A stretch of DNA of 64,000 bases from Risungbinella massiliensis. Its GTDB lineage: Bacteria; Bacillota; Bacilli; Thermoactinomycetales; Thermoactinomycetaceae. The position numbers and the translations under genes were made by a program. The stretch spans positions 371,434 to 435,433 of the forward strand of contig NZ_LN812102.1 of assembly GCF_000942395.1 (NCBI RefSeq), given 5' to 3'. Shown piece by piece: positions 45,520 through 54,959 of this stretch; positions within the stretch are counted from its first letter, which is position 1; the number at the start of each line of letters is the position of its first letter. The notes beneath the pieces are model-generated. The model was given only the letters and a program-made list of their open reading frames with translations, ran no database searches and had not been told where the DNA came from.

Positions 45520-45999
45520 TCAAAAGAGCCCTCTGGTCAATTTTCCAACTGAAACTGGTTTAACAGAGTCAAAATGAATATCCCGAACATACTTAATATT
45601 AAGCCCGCCGGGTTTCACTTTTAAAAAACGCCCTAGCAATCCTAAATTCCCTTTTAAAGATTGAATCTCATCCTCCGTTGCGATCCGTTGTTCTCCAACA
45701 GTTCCTGACAATCGTACTCCTGGAGGCGTTTTGAATTTTCTAGAAAGAAACGATCGCAACAAAAACCATTTACTATTGTTAACAGATAGAATACAAACTC
45801 GATTATTATGTTCCAGGTTTTGTGTCATTTGGGAAGTGAAAATTTGAAAATATAAGCCTTTTGGCTCATCTTTGCTGAGTATTAGAGACCCAATTGGAGT
45901 AACATGTGGAGTTCCATCTGGGTTTACAGTGGCAAATGAAAATGCAAATGACCGAGAAGCAAGATCTCTCCAAGTATTCCAGTGATCGAATGGCTGCAT
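45520..45999 (-). CDS. Pyridoxamine 5'-phosphate oxidase-like flavin-binding protein
   Basis: About 159 residues from ATG 45999 (MQPFDHWNTWRD); an upstream ATG at 46020 is also in frame. SFAFSFATVNPDGTPHVTPI and LYFQIFTSQMTQNLEHNNRV are the split-barrel FMN-binding pattern, and VRLSGTVGEQRIATEDEIQS follows. Probably a small FMN or F420-type reductase, substrate unknown. Confidence 0.8.
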   Translation of the reverse strand: MQPFDHWNTWRDLASRSFAFSFATVNPDGTPHVTPIGSLILSKDEPKGLYFQIFTSQMTQNLEHNNRVCILSVNNSKWFLLRSFLSRKFKTPPGVRLSGTVGEQRIATEDEIQSLKGNLGLLGRFLKVKPGGLNIKYVRDIHFDSVKPVSVGKLTRGLF

Positions 46000-46122
46000 C
46001 GTATTCCCTCTTCTCTTCATATAAAGTTATATATGGCAAAACGTTTACCCATTTGAGCGGTAAAAGTCACCTGCAACAATGTTCCATACCTTTTCACTAT
46101 TGAAAAATTGAAAACCATAGAA

Positions 46123-46362
46123 TTAATACTCAATATCGATTTTTTTCCCTTGTGGCACTTGTTGGTCTTTGGATTGTTTCTTTTCATCTTTCTTTATTTC
46201 CTGAATCGAATGGGCTATTAAAACTTGAAGTCCCAGTAATCTTTCTTTCATTGCCTTTTGAAAATGCTGTTGTGCTTCTTGAGGGATCATCTTTCCTTGG
46301 AATGTTTCACGAATCTCAAACAATTGATCAATCAAGCGATGAACTGTCTCTTTTTGAATCAT
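46123..46362 (-). CDS. Small helical protein next to the ArsA-like gene
   Basis: 79 residues: two long helices (ETVHRLIDQLFEIRETFQGK; LLGLQVLIAHSIQEIKKDEK) and a charged tail. The ATG overlaps the stop of the ArsA-like gene, so it is translationally coupled to it and probably works with it. Family not recognised. Confidence 0.65.
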   Translation of the reverse strand: MIQKETVHRLIDQLFEIRETFQGKMIPQEAQQHFQKAMKERLLGLQVLIAHSIQEIKKDEKKQSKDQQVPQGKKIDIEY

Positions 46363-47554
46363 GCATTCCCCTCTTTCGAAGTAGATATACGCTCACCAAA
46401 ACATATACGTAATCGTTCCTCAACAAAACGTGCACTTAAAATCGGTCTTCCTGCCAACGAACGTGGCAATGTAACTTTTCTTCGATAGGCTCCCACTTGA
46501 ATCGTTAGTTCATCTCCACGTTGTGTTAGATCTAAATCTTTTCCAGTAACAAAGGGGAGAGTGAGATAGAGAATAAACCCATCTTGTTCTTGCTTGACTT
46601 CCTCTACTTTTCCGACATAGAATATTTCTTCTAATTTTCTTTCTCCAAATGCAACTTCTGCTAAATCTATTAATGCTCGTAATCCTGACACATCGGAACT
46701 CATAAGGGGTACTCGTAGAATTGGAATCGGTTGAAAGGTATTGGTAATCTCTTCTTCATATTGAATATGTCTCTTTTTCCACTCTGCCAGATAACCCACA
46801 TCAGCATCTTCTGGTAAGACACGATTCACAATAATGGCATCGGTATTAAACCCATATAAATTTAAATAGGTGAATGATCGTCTTGCCTCTGAAATAACCA
46901 TTTTCTCGGGATTGAGAACCATTCGGACTGAGGTAATCGAGTGATCTAACAACAAACTCTGAACCTCAATGACTCGCCGGAATAATTTCTCGATACTGTC
47001 CATCACCTTGTTATCAGGAAGTTCTAATCCACCAGTTACAATCTTTGCTACTGGTCGAGCTAGTTTTACTAAGCGACGTTGGTGAGGGAATATTTTTTCC
47101 AACCACCAGGTTAAAACATTGGGATAACTTAATAGTCGAAGGGTTTCTCCAGTAGGAGCACAGTCCACAATCAAGACATCATATTTGCCGCTTTCCACGT
47201 GTTCGAGTATTTTCAAAAGACTGAATAACTCTTCCATACCAGGAAAATTTATCATTTCCTCCTTATTGACATCTTGGAGGTCCGACCATTCGATGATTCG
47301 ACCAAACCACGCCTGAACGACGCTCCAGTTTCGCTCCGTCTCCAATAAGTTATCTACTTCTTGCCCCAAAGGCAATCGGAAATAGGTATAGGATCTGGTC
47401 CTAGTGGAACTTGAAACGCATCCGATAAATTATGCGCAGCATCTGTACTCATCACTAATGTTCGTAACCCTTCTGATGCCAAACGTGCCCCTGTTGCCGC
47501 AGCAATACTCGTTTTCCCTACGCCGCCTTTTCCCGTATAAATGATAATTCTCAT
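46359..47554 (-). pseudogene. ArsA-like anion-transporting ATPase/Get3 family, one frameshift
   Basis: The N-terminal P-loop is [20 protein letters not shown] (deviant Walker A), then [20 protein letters not shown] (switch I). Near 47370 a single-base change stops the frame at CLWGKK*, whereas the other frame continues [20 protein letters not shown] to 46359. It includes VLIVDCAPTGETLRLLSYPN (switch II) and a C-terminal beta domain (VGAYRRKVTLPRSLAGRPIL). About 398 residues if repaired. It may be a real mutation or a sequencing error. A MarR operator lies upstream. Confidence 0.85.
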
Positions 47555-47607
47555 GAATTAACCTCCTGCATGAATGGAAATTGAAAACCAATTGATTACT
47601 CGAGGAA

Positions 47608-47629
47608 ATTAGTTCAATATCGTACTAAT
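47608..47629. promoter_or_regulatory. Putative MarR operator upstream of the ArsA-like gene
   Basis: ATTAGTTCAAT-ATCGTACTAAT, an inverted repeat matching in 9 of 11 positions. It shares ATATCGTAC with the operator at 48183-48194 in front of the MarR gene. Confidence 0.6.
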
Positions 47630-47660
47630 TCTACAAAAGAGAAACTTGGAATTTTCCAAG

Positions 47661-48149
47661 TTACTCATCTTCGATTTTGATGCGTTTAAATGTAGGTTGC
47701 TCTTCTTTCTGTTCCTGTTCTGTTGTTTGGACCACTTTTGCTACTTTGAGTAGCAAAACAATTAGTTGCTCCAGTTCGTCGGAAGTAAGAGCATCTTTCA
47801 TTTTTTGAAGCATACGGTTCATCGTTTCAAGAATACGGTTTGCGAACTCTTCCCCATCTGCTGTTAAACGGATTCGAGTGATACGTTGATCATTTGCATC
47901 CCGATAGTGTTGAATTAGTCCACGTCTTGTTAAGCGTTGTCTGATATTGGTGAGCGTACTTTTTTGAAGTCCCATATCGGACGCTAACTGGGACATCGTT
48001 GCTTCTCCTCTTTGTTTAAGCATAAAGAGTGCAATCAATTCCGAGCGTGTCACTTTCTTCGAAATTTCATCAATCTCTTGATCAATGAGTAGTGGTTTCG
48101 TCCAATTTTTCAGAAAGAGAGATAATAACTGATCCATATGTGTCTCCAA
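47661..48149 (-). CDS. MarR-family transcriptional regulator
   Basis: 162 residues with a winged helix: SELIALFMLKQRGEATMSQL, ASDMGLQKSTLTNIRQRLTR, RGLIQHYRDANDQRITRIRL. The acidic tail (EQKEEQPTFKRIKIEDE) is unusual. It lies just upstream of, and parallel to, the ArsA-like gene, and both are preceded by the same operator motif, so it is probably an autorepressor that also controls the ATPase. Confidence 0.88.
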   Translation of the reverse strand: METHMDQLLSLFLKNWTKPLLIDQEIDEISKKVTRSELIALFMLKQRGEATMSQLASDMGLQKSTLTNIRQRLTRRGLIQHYRDANDQRITRIRLTADGEEFANRILETMNRMLQKMKDALTSDELEQLIVLLLKVAKVVQTTEQEQKEEQPTFKRIKIEDE

Positions 48150-48182
48150 TGTACTTGAGTAATTTCCCTACTTTTATTTTAA

Positions 48183-48194
48183 TACGATATCGTA
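48183..48194. promoter_or_regulatory. Putative MarR autoregulatory operator
   Basis: TACGATATCGTA, a perfect 12-bp palindrome about 35 bases before the MarR ATG. Confidence 0.6.
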
Positions 48195-48578
48195 CTTTTA
48201 TCAAGTGTAACTAATGGATGTATAATTATTTCATAAAATTAGTCTTCTGCGTCCATTTTGGGTTATATTTTTGTCAATTTATTATACTATTCATACATAA
48301 TTAATCAGATATGGACGCATTCAAAACAAAATCGGCATTTTGTAACAACCAAAAGAACATTTCCTAGTAGATAGGGAACGCTCAGTGTGTATTACTTTAC
48401 CTCAGTTGTGGTCATGGTCTCCTTCCGAAAAAACGCAGAAGAATTGGAAACAAATCAAACTCCCTAACTGTCAACTATTGTCCGGCCAATAACTTAATAA
48501 TTAAGAAGAAGCTCATGATTTTCAGCAACATAATTTGTTAAACTGAACTTACATCTAATCGTGAGGTAAATTTCATAT
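48195..48578. other. Divergent intergenic region between marR and coaA
   Basis: No gene recognised. It must contain the coaA promoter; the coaA ribosome binding site GTGAGGT is at 48561-48567. Confidence 0.4.
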
Positions 48579-49502
48579 ATGAATCCGTTTAAAAACTATA
48601 TCGCATTTAATAGAGAGAAATGGGCTGCTTTACGCAAAAAAACTCCTTTGTTGTTATCGGAGGAAGAACTAGAGAATTTAAAAGGCATAAACGAAAAAAT
48701 TTCTCTTCAAGATGTCGAAGAGATCTATTTACCATTAACTCGTTTAATTAATTTGAAAGTGAAAGCTTCGCAACAACTGCAGGGAGTAACCAACTCCTTT
48801 TTAGACTATAAAGCTAGAAAAACCCCTTATATTATTGGAATTGCAGGTAGTGTAGCAGTAGGTAAGAGTACCGTAGCCAGAGTTCTTCAAACCCTCTTAT
48901 CGCGGTGGGAAAATCATAAAAAAGTAGAGTTAGTTACGACAGATGGTTTTTTATATCCAAAAGAAACCTTAGAAAGAAAAGGGCTAATGAGTAGAAAAGG
49001 ATTTCCTGAAAGCTACAATACGAAAAAATTAATTGATTTTATGATCAAAGTGAAATCCGGAAAAAGGAAAGTGGAGGCACCAGTTTATTCGCACTTAACT
49101 TATGACATACTGCCCGATCAAGTAGAGGTTATTCGTAATCCAGATATTCTAATAGTGGAAGGTATTAATGTCCTTCAAGTCAACAAAAAACACCACGTAT
49201 TTGCCAGTGACTTTTTCGACTTCTCCATCTATATTGATGCCGATGAAGAATATATAAAAAAATGGTATATCGAAAGATTTCTTATACTTCAAAAGACAGC
49301 TTTTCAGAATCCGATGTCATATTTTCACCGTTACACCAATTTGTCTAAGGACGAAGCTATTAAACGAGCTACTGAAATCTGGCAAGACATTAATGCAATC
49401 AATTTACATGACAATATCTTACCGACGAGACGAAGAGCTAATATTGTTTTTAAAAAAGGCCACGACCATAGATTTGAAAAGGTATACTTAAAAAGATTCT
49501 AA
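48579..49502 (+). CDS. coaA: Pantothenate kinase, type I
   Basis: 307 residues, the family's usual length. P-loop [20 protein letters not shown], then [20 protein letters not shown] (catalytic Asp and pantothenate contacts), [28 protein letters not shown] and [13 protein letters not shown]. It phosphorylates pantothenate, the first and regulated step of coenzyme A synthesis, in the cytosol. Monocistronic by position. Confidence 0.96.
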   Translation: MNPFKNYIAFNREKWAALRKKTPLLLSEEELENLKGINEKISLQDVEEIYLPLTRLINLKVKASQQLQGVTNSFLDYKARKTPYIIGIAGSVAVGKSTVARVLQTLLSRWENHKKVELVTTDGFLYPKETLERKGLMSRKGFPESYNTKKLIDFMIKVKSGKRKVEAPVYSHLTYDILPDQVEVIRNPDILIVEGINVLQVNKKHHVFASDFFDFSIYIDADEEYIKKWYIERFLILQKTAFQNPMSYFHRYTNLSKDEAIKRATEIWQDINAINLHDNILPTRRRANIVFKKGHDHRFEKVYLKRF

Positions 49503-49650
49503 GATTGTTGGGCTTGTTGCTATATGAGTTATTTTCACCGAATTCACATGTGTCTTTGGTTCCATCTTGTTTCGTATATGTTGCCGTTGCGACAACCATA
49601 TTGTTCTTGAATACCAGATTTTTAGCATAATTCTTATTGTTTGCATTTCC
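49503..49650 (-). other. Unrecognised coding remnant downstream of coaA
   Basis: The minus strand stays open through FTGNANNKNYAKNLVFKNNM then VVATATYTKQDGTKD, which looks like part of a beta-rich extracellular or carbohydrate-binding domain. No start or end is visible, and it runs into the end of the IS200/IS605 copy. Confidence 0.35.
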
Positions 49651-49651
49651 T

Positions 49652-49677
49652 GTGAACTACATTGCCATTGAAATGGC
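49652..49677. repeat. 26-bp repeat (inverted copy of 7792-7817)
   Basis: GTGAACTACATT-GCCATTGAAATGGC, the reverse complement of 7792-7817. Probable right-end hairpin of the element. Confidence 0.5.
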
Positions 49678-49737
49678 GATCTTCTCGATTCATTGAATCG
49701 ACCAACGTCGCATTCTCCACGAAGGCACGTTCCATGC

Positions 49738-50767
49738 CTATATTAGGTTTAGTTCTAACTGTCCGCATTTTAGCGTTGGAACATGTCCAACTGCTTTATG
49801 TAGTATGTTTCTTGCCGCATTTACATCTCTATCTTCTGTATAACCGCAAGAGCAACTATGGACTCTATCTTTTCGTTCTTTTTTTACGATCTGACCACAT
49901 TTTGAGCAAGCCTGAGACGTGTTGTATGGGTCCACTTGTATTACTTGCTTACCAGCATATTCTGCTTTGTAGGAAGTGAACTGTACAAGTTGATTCCATC
50001 CAGCATCCACAATACTTTTGGCTAATTTGTGATTCAAGACCATTCCTTTGATATTCAGATCTTCAAAGGCAATTAGATCATAGCGATCTACTAGATACCT
50101 ACTAATTTTATGGGCAATGTCTTTTCTTTAATTTGCTATGTACTCATGTAGCTTTGCAAGCAAAGCTACAGCCTTTCTACGACGATTGGAACCTTTCTTA
50201 CGTTTAGATACTATGCGCTGAAGTCGTTTTAGTTTTCGTTTTCCCTGTCGAGTGTGTTATGGTTTCGATTTCACAGGAAAAACAAGCATAGTACTTTCCG
50301 TTTTTTCGGATGATGGTACAGGTCTTGATCTTTCCTTCTACTTGTCTGTGGCATTTGATGCGAACATTACCGATCTTAGACAGTTTCAGATATTTCCCAT
50401 CAAGAGAAAACCCACTTTGTGGGTATGTGAAGCTATCATAACGGTTTTTACCTTGAAAGCGTGGGTATCCTGCTTTCTCTCCCGCTTTGATTCTACGAAA
50501 AAACCCTTTAAATGCTTTATCTAAACGACGTAGAATGTCCTGTAACACTTGCGATTGTACCTGTTTGAACTCTGGAAACTCTTTCTTTAGTCGTGGTAAT
50601 TCATTCTGTTGCATGTTGTAGTTAACGGAAATACCACGTTTTTCATAAGAAAACTTTCGTTGTTCCAAAGCTGTATTGTATAGCCAGCGACACAAATTCA
50701 AGGTAGTTTCGATTCGTTCCATTTGTACCCGATTAGGTTCTATCTTGAATTTGTACGACTTCATCAT
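49738..50767 (-). pseudogene. tnpB: TnpB of the second IS200/IS605 copy, RuvC motif I missing
   Basis: It starts at 50767 (MMKSYKFKIEPNRVQMERIE). The N-terminal part (LCRWLYNTALEQRKFSYEKR; KNRYDSFTYPQSGFSLDGKY) runs to ~50204. The RuvC-I Asp region is absent. A shifted frame gives RYDLIAFEDLNIKGMV (motif II). The last part (49738-50043) has YNTSQACSKCGQIVKKERKD, the zinc ribbon, and DRDVNAARNILHKAVG (motif III). Not functional as read. Confidence 0.8.
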
Positions 50768-51077
50768 TTGATTTTCCCCCTTTCTTTTTCTGATTTTCAA
50801 TGTACTTACGAATCGTTTCTTCCGAAATAGAGCCAATGGTTTCCATGTAGAAGCTGCTATTCCAAAGATGACCATCCCATAACTTATTTCTTAGCCTCGG
50901 GAACTTTAGAAATAACTTCCTAGCGGAAATACCTTTCAACATTTTCACAATGTATGATGGAGCTATTTTAGGATGAGCAGAAGCAAAGACATGGACGTGG
51001 TCTTGCTCTCCCACCTCCATCATAGCTACTTCAAACCCTTTCTCCTCCAGCATCCCCACAAGGGGGATACCGAGCAA
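50733..51077 (-). pseudogene. tnpA: TnpA of the second IS200/IS605 copy, N-truncated
   Basis: The HUH motif is intact (EQDHVHVFASAHP), with the Tyr helix EETIRKYIENQKKKG. The normal start (YHLVWxPKYRR) is missing, and the frame instead opens inside the left-end hairpin (MLGIPLVGMLEE). It overlaps tnpB by about 35 bp. Confidence 0.75.
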
Positions 51078-51197
51078 TGCTCCCTTTCATCTACCCCATT
51101 GAAATGGGGAGAATTCCCGTTCGCAAATCTTAAAAACGGTTAACTCGCCATATTTACGCCCATTTCTTCTTGTTGTTAGTCAACAATAACTAAAAAA

Positions 51198-51229
51198 GCG
51201 TGCTTTGAAAAAGATTGATCAAAACACGC
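51198..51229 (-). terminator. Terminator after the HAD-phosphatase relic
   Basis: GCGTGTTTTG-atcaatctttt-CAAAGCACGC on the minus strand, followed by TTTTTTAGTT. Confidence 0.7.
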
Positions 51230-51274
51230 CTTTTAATATATTCAATTGAATCGTTGCCAATTTAGTTTCCTTGT

Positions 51275-51735
51275 TTTATATTCGATAAAGATCCTCAAGT
51301 TTTTGAATCTCATAGGTTGATACAATATCAGTATTATTCGTTTTCATTTCGGGATTGAACCAACATGTGTCTAGTCCAGCGAGCTGTCCCCCTTTAATAT
51401 CCACATTTAAGGAATCTTCAATTATTAATGCTTGTTTCACATCAAATCAGGAATTCTCGTAAATACATAGTCCATAGTATTCCTTCACTGGATTCTGAAA
51501 ACCAGTGTCCTCTGACACAAAAATATCTTTAAACAATGGATGTAATCCTGAAGCTCCTAAGTGTTTATACTGGTCTTGGAAACACCATTCGTAACAATAT
51601 ATAAGTCGTTTGATTTTATATGTGTCCGTTATCACTTCAAGAGCTCCACTAATCTTCTAAGTAGCTACAAAACTTCATCCATCTCTTGATTATATGCCTT
51701 AAATAAAATCGAAAAGCGAGTATTTACTTCTTTTA
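51275..51735 (-). pseudogene. HAD-superfamily hydrolase (YjjG-like) relic
   Basis: Frames on the minus strand give LGASGLHPLFKDIFVSEDTG and FQNPVKEYY (cap/core junction). Further on, ALIIEDSLNVDIKGGQLAGL, DTCWFNPEMKT and STYEIQKLEDLYRI form the typical HAD C-terminus with the DSxxxDxxxG motif. At least three frame breaks. The first catalytic Asp region is not visible. Confidence 0.65.
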
Positions 51736-51761
51736 ACCTCTCGAAACCTTATCCTAATCAC

Positions 51762-52766
51762 TTATAGAGCACATTCTTCAATTTCAAACCCAAGATCTTC
51801 AATCATTTGATGGTCTACATTGGCAGCTTGGCCTTCTGTAGTTAAATAATCCCCCACAAAAATAGCATTTGCAGGATAAAGAGACAGTGGCTGCAAATAG
51901 CGCAAATTGATTTCCCTACCACCAGAGACACGAATCTCTTTACTTGGATTAATAAAGCGCATCAGAGCCAATACCTTTAGACAATAACGAGGGTTTAATT
52001 CTTGCAGATTTTCGAGTGGAGTTCCTTTAATCGAGTTTAGGAAATTTACTGGAATCGAATCTGCATCTAGTTCTCGTAAAGCATAGGCAATCTGTACTAC
52101 TTGTTCATGTGTTTCACCCATTCCCACAATACAGCCCGAACAAGGAGACATCCCAACTTCTTTTGCCTTCTCTACAGTCTGTATGCGATGATCATAAGTG
52201 TGAGTGGTAGTAATATTACTAAAATGATCCTTACTCGTATTTAAATTGTGATTATAGCGGTCCACTCCAGCCTCTTTTAGACGCTCCGCCTGATCATCTC
52301 GCAAAATTCCCAAACAAGCACAAACCTTCATTTTTAAATCTTGCTTTATCTCTTTTACCGCCTCAATAACTTCTTCTAGTTCTTTCTCTGTTGGTCCACG
52401 ACCACTCGCGACAATACAATATGTACCTGCTTTTCGCGCTAGTGCTTCCTTGGCCCCCGCAACTAACACTTCTTTTTTCATCATCGTGTACTTCTCAATT
52501 GGCGCATTGGAGACAATTGACTGTGAGCAGTATCCGCAGTCTTCCGGACAGAGTCCACTCTTTGCATTAATAATCATATTCAGCTTTACTTTTTTTCCAA
52601 AATAGTGCTGACGCACACGAAAAGCTGCTTGTAATATAGGAAGCAACTGATCATCCTTGGCATATAACACAGACAGTGATTCTTCCATAGTTAACAACTC
52701 TCCGGCTAATGCCTTATCTGCGTATTTCTCCCATAATGCGGTTGCTTCGATCGTTTGTTCACTCAT
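51762..52766 (-). CDS. bioB: Biotin synthase
   Basis: ATG 52766 (MSEQTIEATALWEKYADKAL) follows GGAGG; an ATG 28 codons upstream lacks a good site. The radical SAM motif is SGLCPEDCGYCSQS (CxxxCxxC). YNHNLNTSKDHFSNITTTHT, PCSGCIVGMGETHEQ (second cluster Cys) and SIPVNFLNSIKGTPLE are diagnostic. It inserts sulfur into dethiobiotin. No other bio gene is nearby. A BirA operator 320 bp upstream indicates biotin repression. Confidence 0.96.
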   Translation of the reverse strand: MSEQTIEATALWEKYADKALAGELLTMEESLSVLYAKDDQLLPILQAAFRVRQHYFGKKVKLNMIINAKSGLCPEDCGYCSQSIVSNAPIEKYTMMKKEVLVAGAKEALARKAGTYCIVASGRGPTEKELEEVIEAVKEIKQDLKMKVCACLGILRDDQAERLKEAGVDRYNHNLNTSKDHFSNITTTHTYDHRIQTVEKAKEVGMSPCSGCIVGMGETHEQVVQIAYALRELDADSIPVNFLNSIKGTPLENLQELNPRYCLKVLALMRFINPSKEIRVSGGREINLRYLQPLSLYPANAIFVGDYLTTEGQAANVDHQMIEDLGFEIEECAL

Positions 52767-53089
52767 TTCTAATCCTCCAAACCAAAAATTGTGATTACTA
52801 TATACAACTCTATTTTCTTTAGAAGACTTGCTTTCACTATTCAGATGCACAAGTCTCCTCTATCAAACCGCTACACTCTTAACGATTATGAGCAAACACC
52901 ATTTACTAAAATCAAGAATTGTGTCATGATCCCCTACCTTGAACGGGCATCAGTCCTACACCTTTGCCACGTACTATGCTGGGTCAAATACATATCTTTT
53001 CAATATTGCATCATTTGTGTAGTTGGTTCTTATGTACTACTGATTGTCTCACGCATAACAATACTTCTATCAATCTCCTATCCTTCTAA

Positions 53090-53120
53090 TTGTAAACTAT
53101 AAAATATTATAGGTTTACAA
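53090..53120. promoter_or_regulatory. BirA operator and promoter of bioB
   Basis: TTGTAAAC-N15-GTTTACAA, the arrangement and spacing of BirA boxes known in Bacillus. A TATAAT lies inside it on the minus strand (53105-53112 region), so BirA-biotinyl-AMP binding would block the -10. Confidence 0.75.
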
Positions 53121-53700
53121 TAAACCCATGTTGAGTATATCAGAACTACAACAAAAACCCCAGATCCAAAACTAATAATAAAGTTCTACACTAGAAGATT
53201 CTTGATTTCTTTTTTATGACTTACAAAATCCTTATGTAAAATTACCTAAGATACCCGCAGACGACCAAAAATCTCCTTATCAATCACCCTCATAACACTC
53301 GGGATGAAGATCAGTGTTCTTGAGTCAGTTTGATCTGCGGGCATTCGATATCTATCGGGATCCGCTTGATCTCGATATTGTCCAGGCTCTCCTTAAGGAA
53401 AAACTGAGTGAGACGGTATACAGTCAGATTCAAGAGGGGGAAATCGCAGAATGTAGACCGTACTGAACCCAATTCCCTTTGATCAACCAGATGAAAACAG
53501 TTTAGGGTAACAAAAGAATAATTCATCAGAGAAGAGACTAGTCTATGAATTGTAATATAGATGATCCTGATTATTTTTGTAGGGATTATTTTTATGAACT
53601 TCTAATTGATTAATACGATGAAAAGTTAACAAAACAAGAGTTTTAAAAAAATATGCAATAAAAAACGTTTTAGTTGAACAATTATTCCCATAACTTAAAA
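53121..53700. other. Intergenic region, weak coding relic only
   Basis: 53311-53468 on the plus strand reads FDLRAFDIYRDPLDLDIVQA then LLKEKLSETVYSQIQE, a coherent but unrecognised remnant ending in TGA. The rest shows nothing I can support. Confidence 0.3.
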
Positions 53701-53767
53701 AAGTGTGGTATATTGGTTATAAGACAGTACCATACAAGATGGTGCTGGTACCTGAAAAGAGGTTCTC

Positions 53768-53875
53768 ATGCCCATAAAGAAGGTCATCAGGACTCTTGCA
53801 ACCACGGGTTGCGGTTGCCCCTGCGACACATGCAAGCATGGCTATGGCCACTGCTTTGGTAGCATGTGTTACTGA
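53768..53875 (+). CDS. Cys-rich 35-residue peptide
   Basis: ATG 53768 follows AGAGG and ends at TGA 53873-53875. The product begins MPIKKVIRTLATTG, then CGCPCDTCKHGYGHCFGSMCY: six cysteines within 20 residues (CxCxCxxC, then x6 and x4 spacing) plus two histidines. A perfect terminator follows at 53901-53931, so this is a complete one-gene unit. The basic N-terminus and Cys-rich core could be a leader-core RiPP precursor, a disulfide-rich secreted peptide, or a metal-binding peptide. No modification enzyme is adjacent. Confidence 0.55.
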   Translation: MPIKKVIRTLATTGCGCPCDTCKHGYGHCFGSMCY

Positions 53876-53900
53876 CCGGGTATCGTTCTCCCTCTTCTCA

Positions 53901-53931
53901 GCCTGGACAGAGCTTCTTGCACTGTCCAGGC
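53901..53931 (+). terminator. Terminator after the Cys-rich peptide gene
   Basis: GCCTGGACAG-agcttcttgca-CTGTCCAGGC, a perfect 10-bp stem. The following sequence is ACTACTATTATAT, so the T tract is weak. Confidence 0.65.
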
Positions 53932-54090
53932 ACTACTATTATATCGACACAAGAGTCGTCCTAGAGACATGACTCTTTTTTATTTTTAGGCAAAATAGTG
54001 AACCGATTAAAATGAACTCGCCCCTGATACAAAAAAGACACTACTGAATATAGCGTCAAACACTTCTTGAATCAACATAATTCCAACCAG

Positions 54091-54414
54091 TTAGTCAGCG
54101 ATGTTGATTTTCCTCAGCTTCAGCTTTTTTCCTTTTGCTTTGTTCCTAGGCTTGAATGCTAAACCTTGCGACTGCAACGCATTACTAAGTATAGACATTG
54201 AACTGGTCCCATACCGCGAAGGTGTAATATCTCGGTAAAGCCCAGATAGCTTTTGTAAAGTGGTGATCCCTTCATGCTTCAATGCTTGTATAGGAGGAAT
54301 TGAAAACAGAGAAAAGAACCCAGTGTCCGGTTCCAGTTCTTGTTCGCAAACCGGACAGGTTGGGCAGTCGCTGCATTTGCAGTATCGGTGTACTTTGTCA
54401 CAAGTCCTTTATGT
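54091..54414 (-). pseudogene. Unrecognised Cys-rich protein fragment
   Basis: The open frame from ~54414 lacks a start. It reads YCKCSDCPTCPVCEQELEPD (possible zinc-binding cluster), then FFSLFSIPPIQALKHEGITT and YRDITPSRYGTSSMSILSNA, with a very basic tail (KPRNKAKGKKLKLRKINIAD). Perhaps the C-terminal part of a DNA-binding or mobile-element protein. Confidence 0.4.
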
Positions 54415-54463
54415 ATTTTGTGAGGTTGTTATTTTGAATGCCACGGACTGGGATGAAAAAAGT

Positions 54464-54898
54464 TTATTGCTGCCCTTGCTCTGATGCCGTACTCACTTGG
54501 AAAAACACTCCGAATTGGTCCTTTACAATTCCGTACAAGGGGCTCCAATCCGTTTTCTGCAAAGGCATAACGATTTGGCCGCCGTCAGCGAGAGCGTTAA
54601 AGATTTCTCTGGATCGCGCCTCATCGCTTGGGTGGAGAGCAATCTGAACCGAGTCGCCTTGCTGGTAGGGCATGCCGGGGAATGTATCGGAGAACATCAG
54701 ATCCGAGTCACCGACTTTCAAATGCGCGTGCATGATGCGGTCTTTCATGTCATCAGTCAGCGGGTGGTTCGGATCCTCTGGCATATCTCCGAATCTCATG
54801 ATTCCCATCACTTTTGCACCCAGCGCTTTCTCGTAAAAGCCGACCGCCTCTCTCGTGTTGCCGTCAAAAACCAGATAAGGATTCAAATAAATGGACAT
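54464..54898 (-). CDS. VOC-superfamily protein, PhnB/YjdN type
   Basis: 144 residues. LNPYLVFDGNTREAVGFYEK, then LGAKVMGIMRFGDMPED, MHAHLKVGDSDLMFSD, VQIALHPSDEARSREIFNAL and YGIVKDQFGVFFQVS are the paired beta-alpha-beta-beta-beta modules of the PhnB-like (3-demethylubiquinone-like) family. Activity unknown; such proteins are dimeric and cytosolic. GGAGG precedes the ATG. Confidence 0.9.
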   Translation of the reverse strand: MSIYLNPYLVFDGNTREAVGFYEKALGAKVMGIMRFGDMPEDPNHPLTDDMKDRIMHAHLKVGDSDLMFSDTFPGMPYQQGDSVQIALHPSDEARSREIFNALADGGQIVMPLQKTDWSPLYGIVKDQFGVFFQVSTASEQGQQ

Positions 54899-54959
54899 AT
54901 TTCCAACAACTCCTCCGGAAATAATTGGTTATCTCGTCTATTATACACCAAAAAATAGC

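Larger units (their letters stand above)
49650..51120 (-). mobile_element. Second IS200/IS605-family element, decayed
   Basis: The high-coordinate end carries GGTATCCCCCTTGTGGGGATGC and CCCCATTTCAATGGGG (51045-51110), close to the end of the first copy. The low-coordinate end carries GCCATTTCAATGGC (49664-49677). tnpA lacks its N-terminus and tnpB lacks its middle, so it is immobile. Confidence 0.75.

Noticed and set aside
46152-46488. Plus-strand frames opposite the ArsA-like operon
   Set aside because: The minus-strand frames have clear family motifs and ribosome binding sites; these are shadows.
46359-47554. Arsenic resistance operon
   Set aside because: No arsB, acr3, arsC or arsR-like gene is adjacent; only the ATPase family matches, and it is shared by Get3-like proteins.
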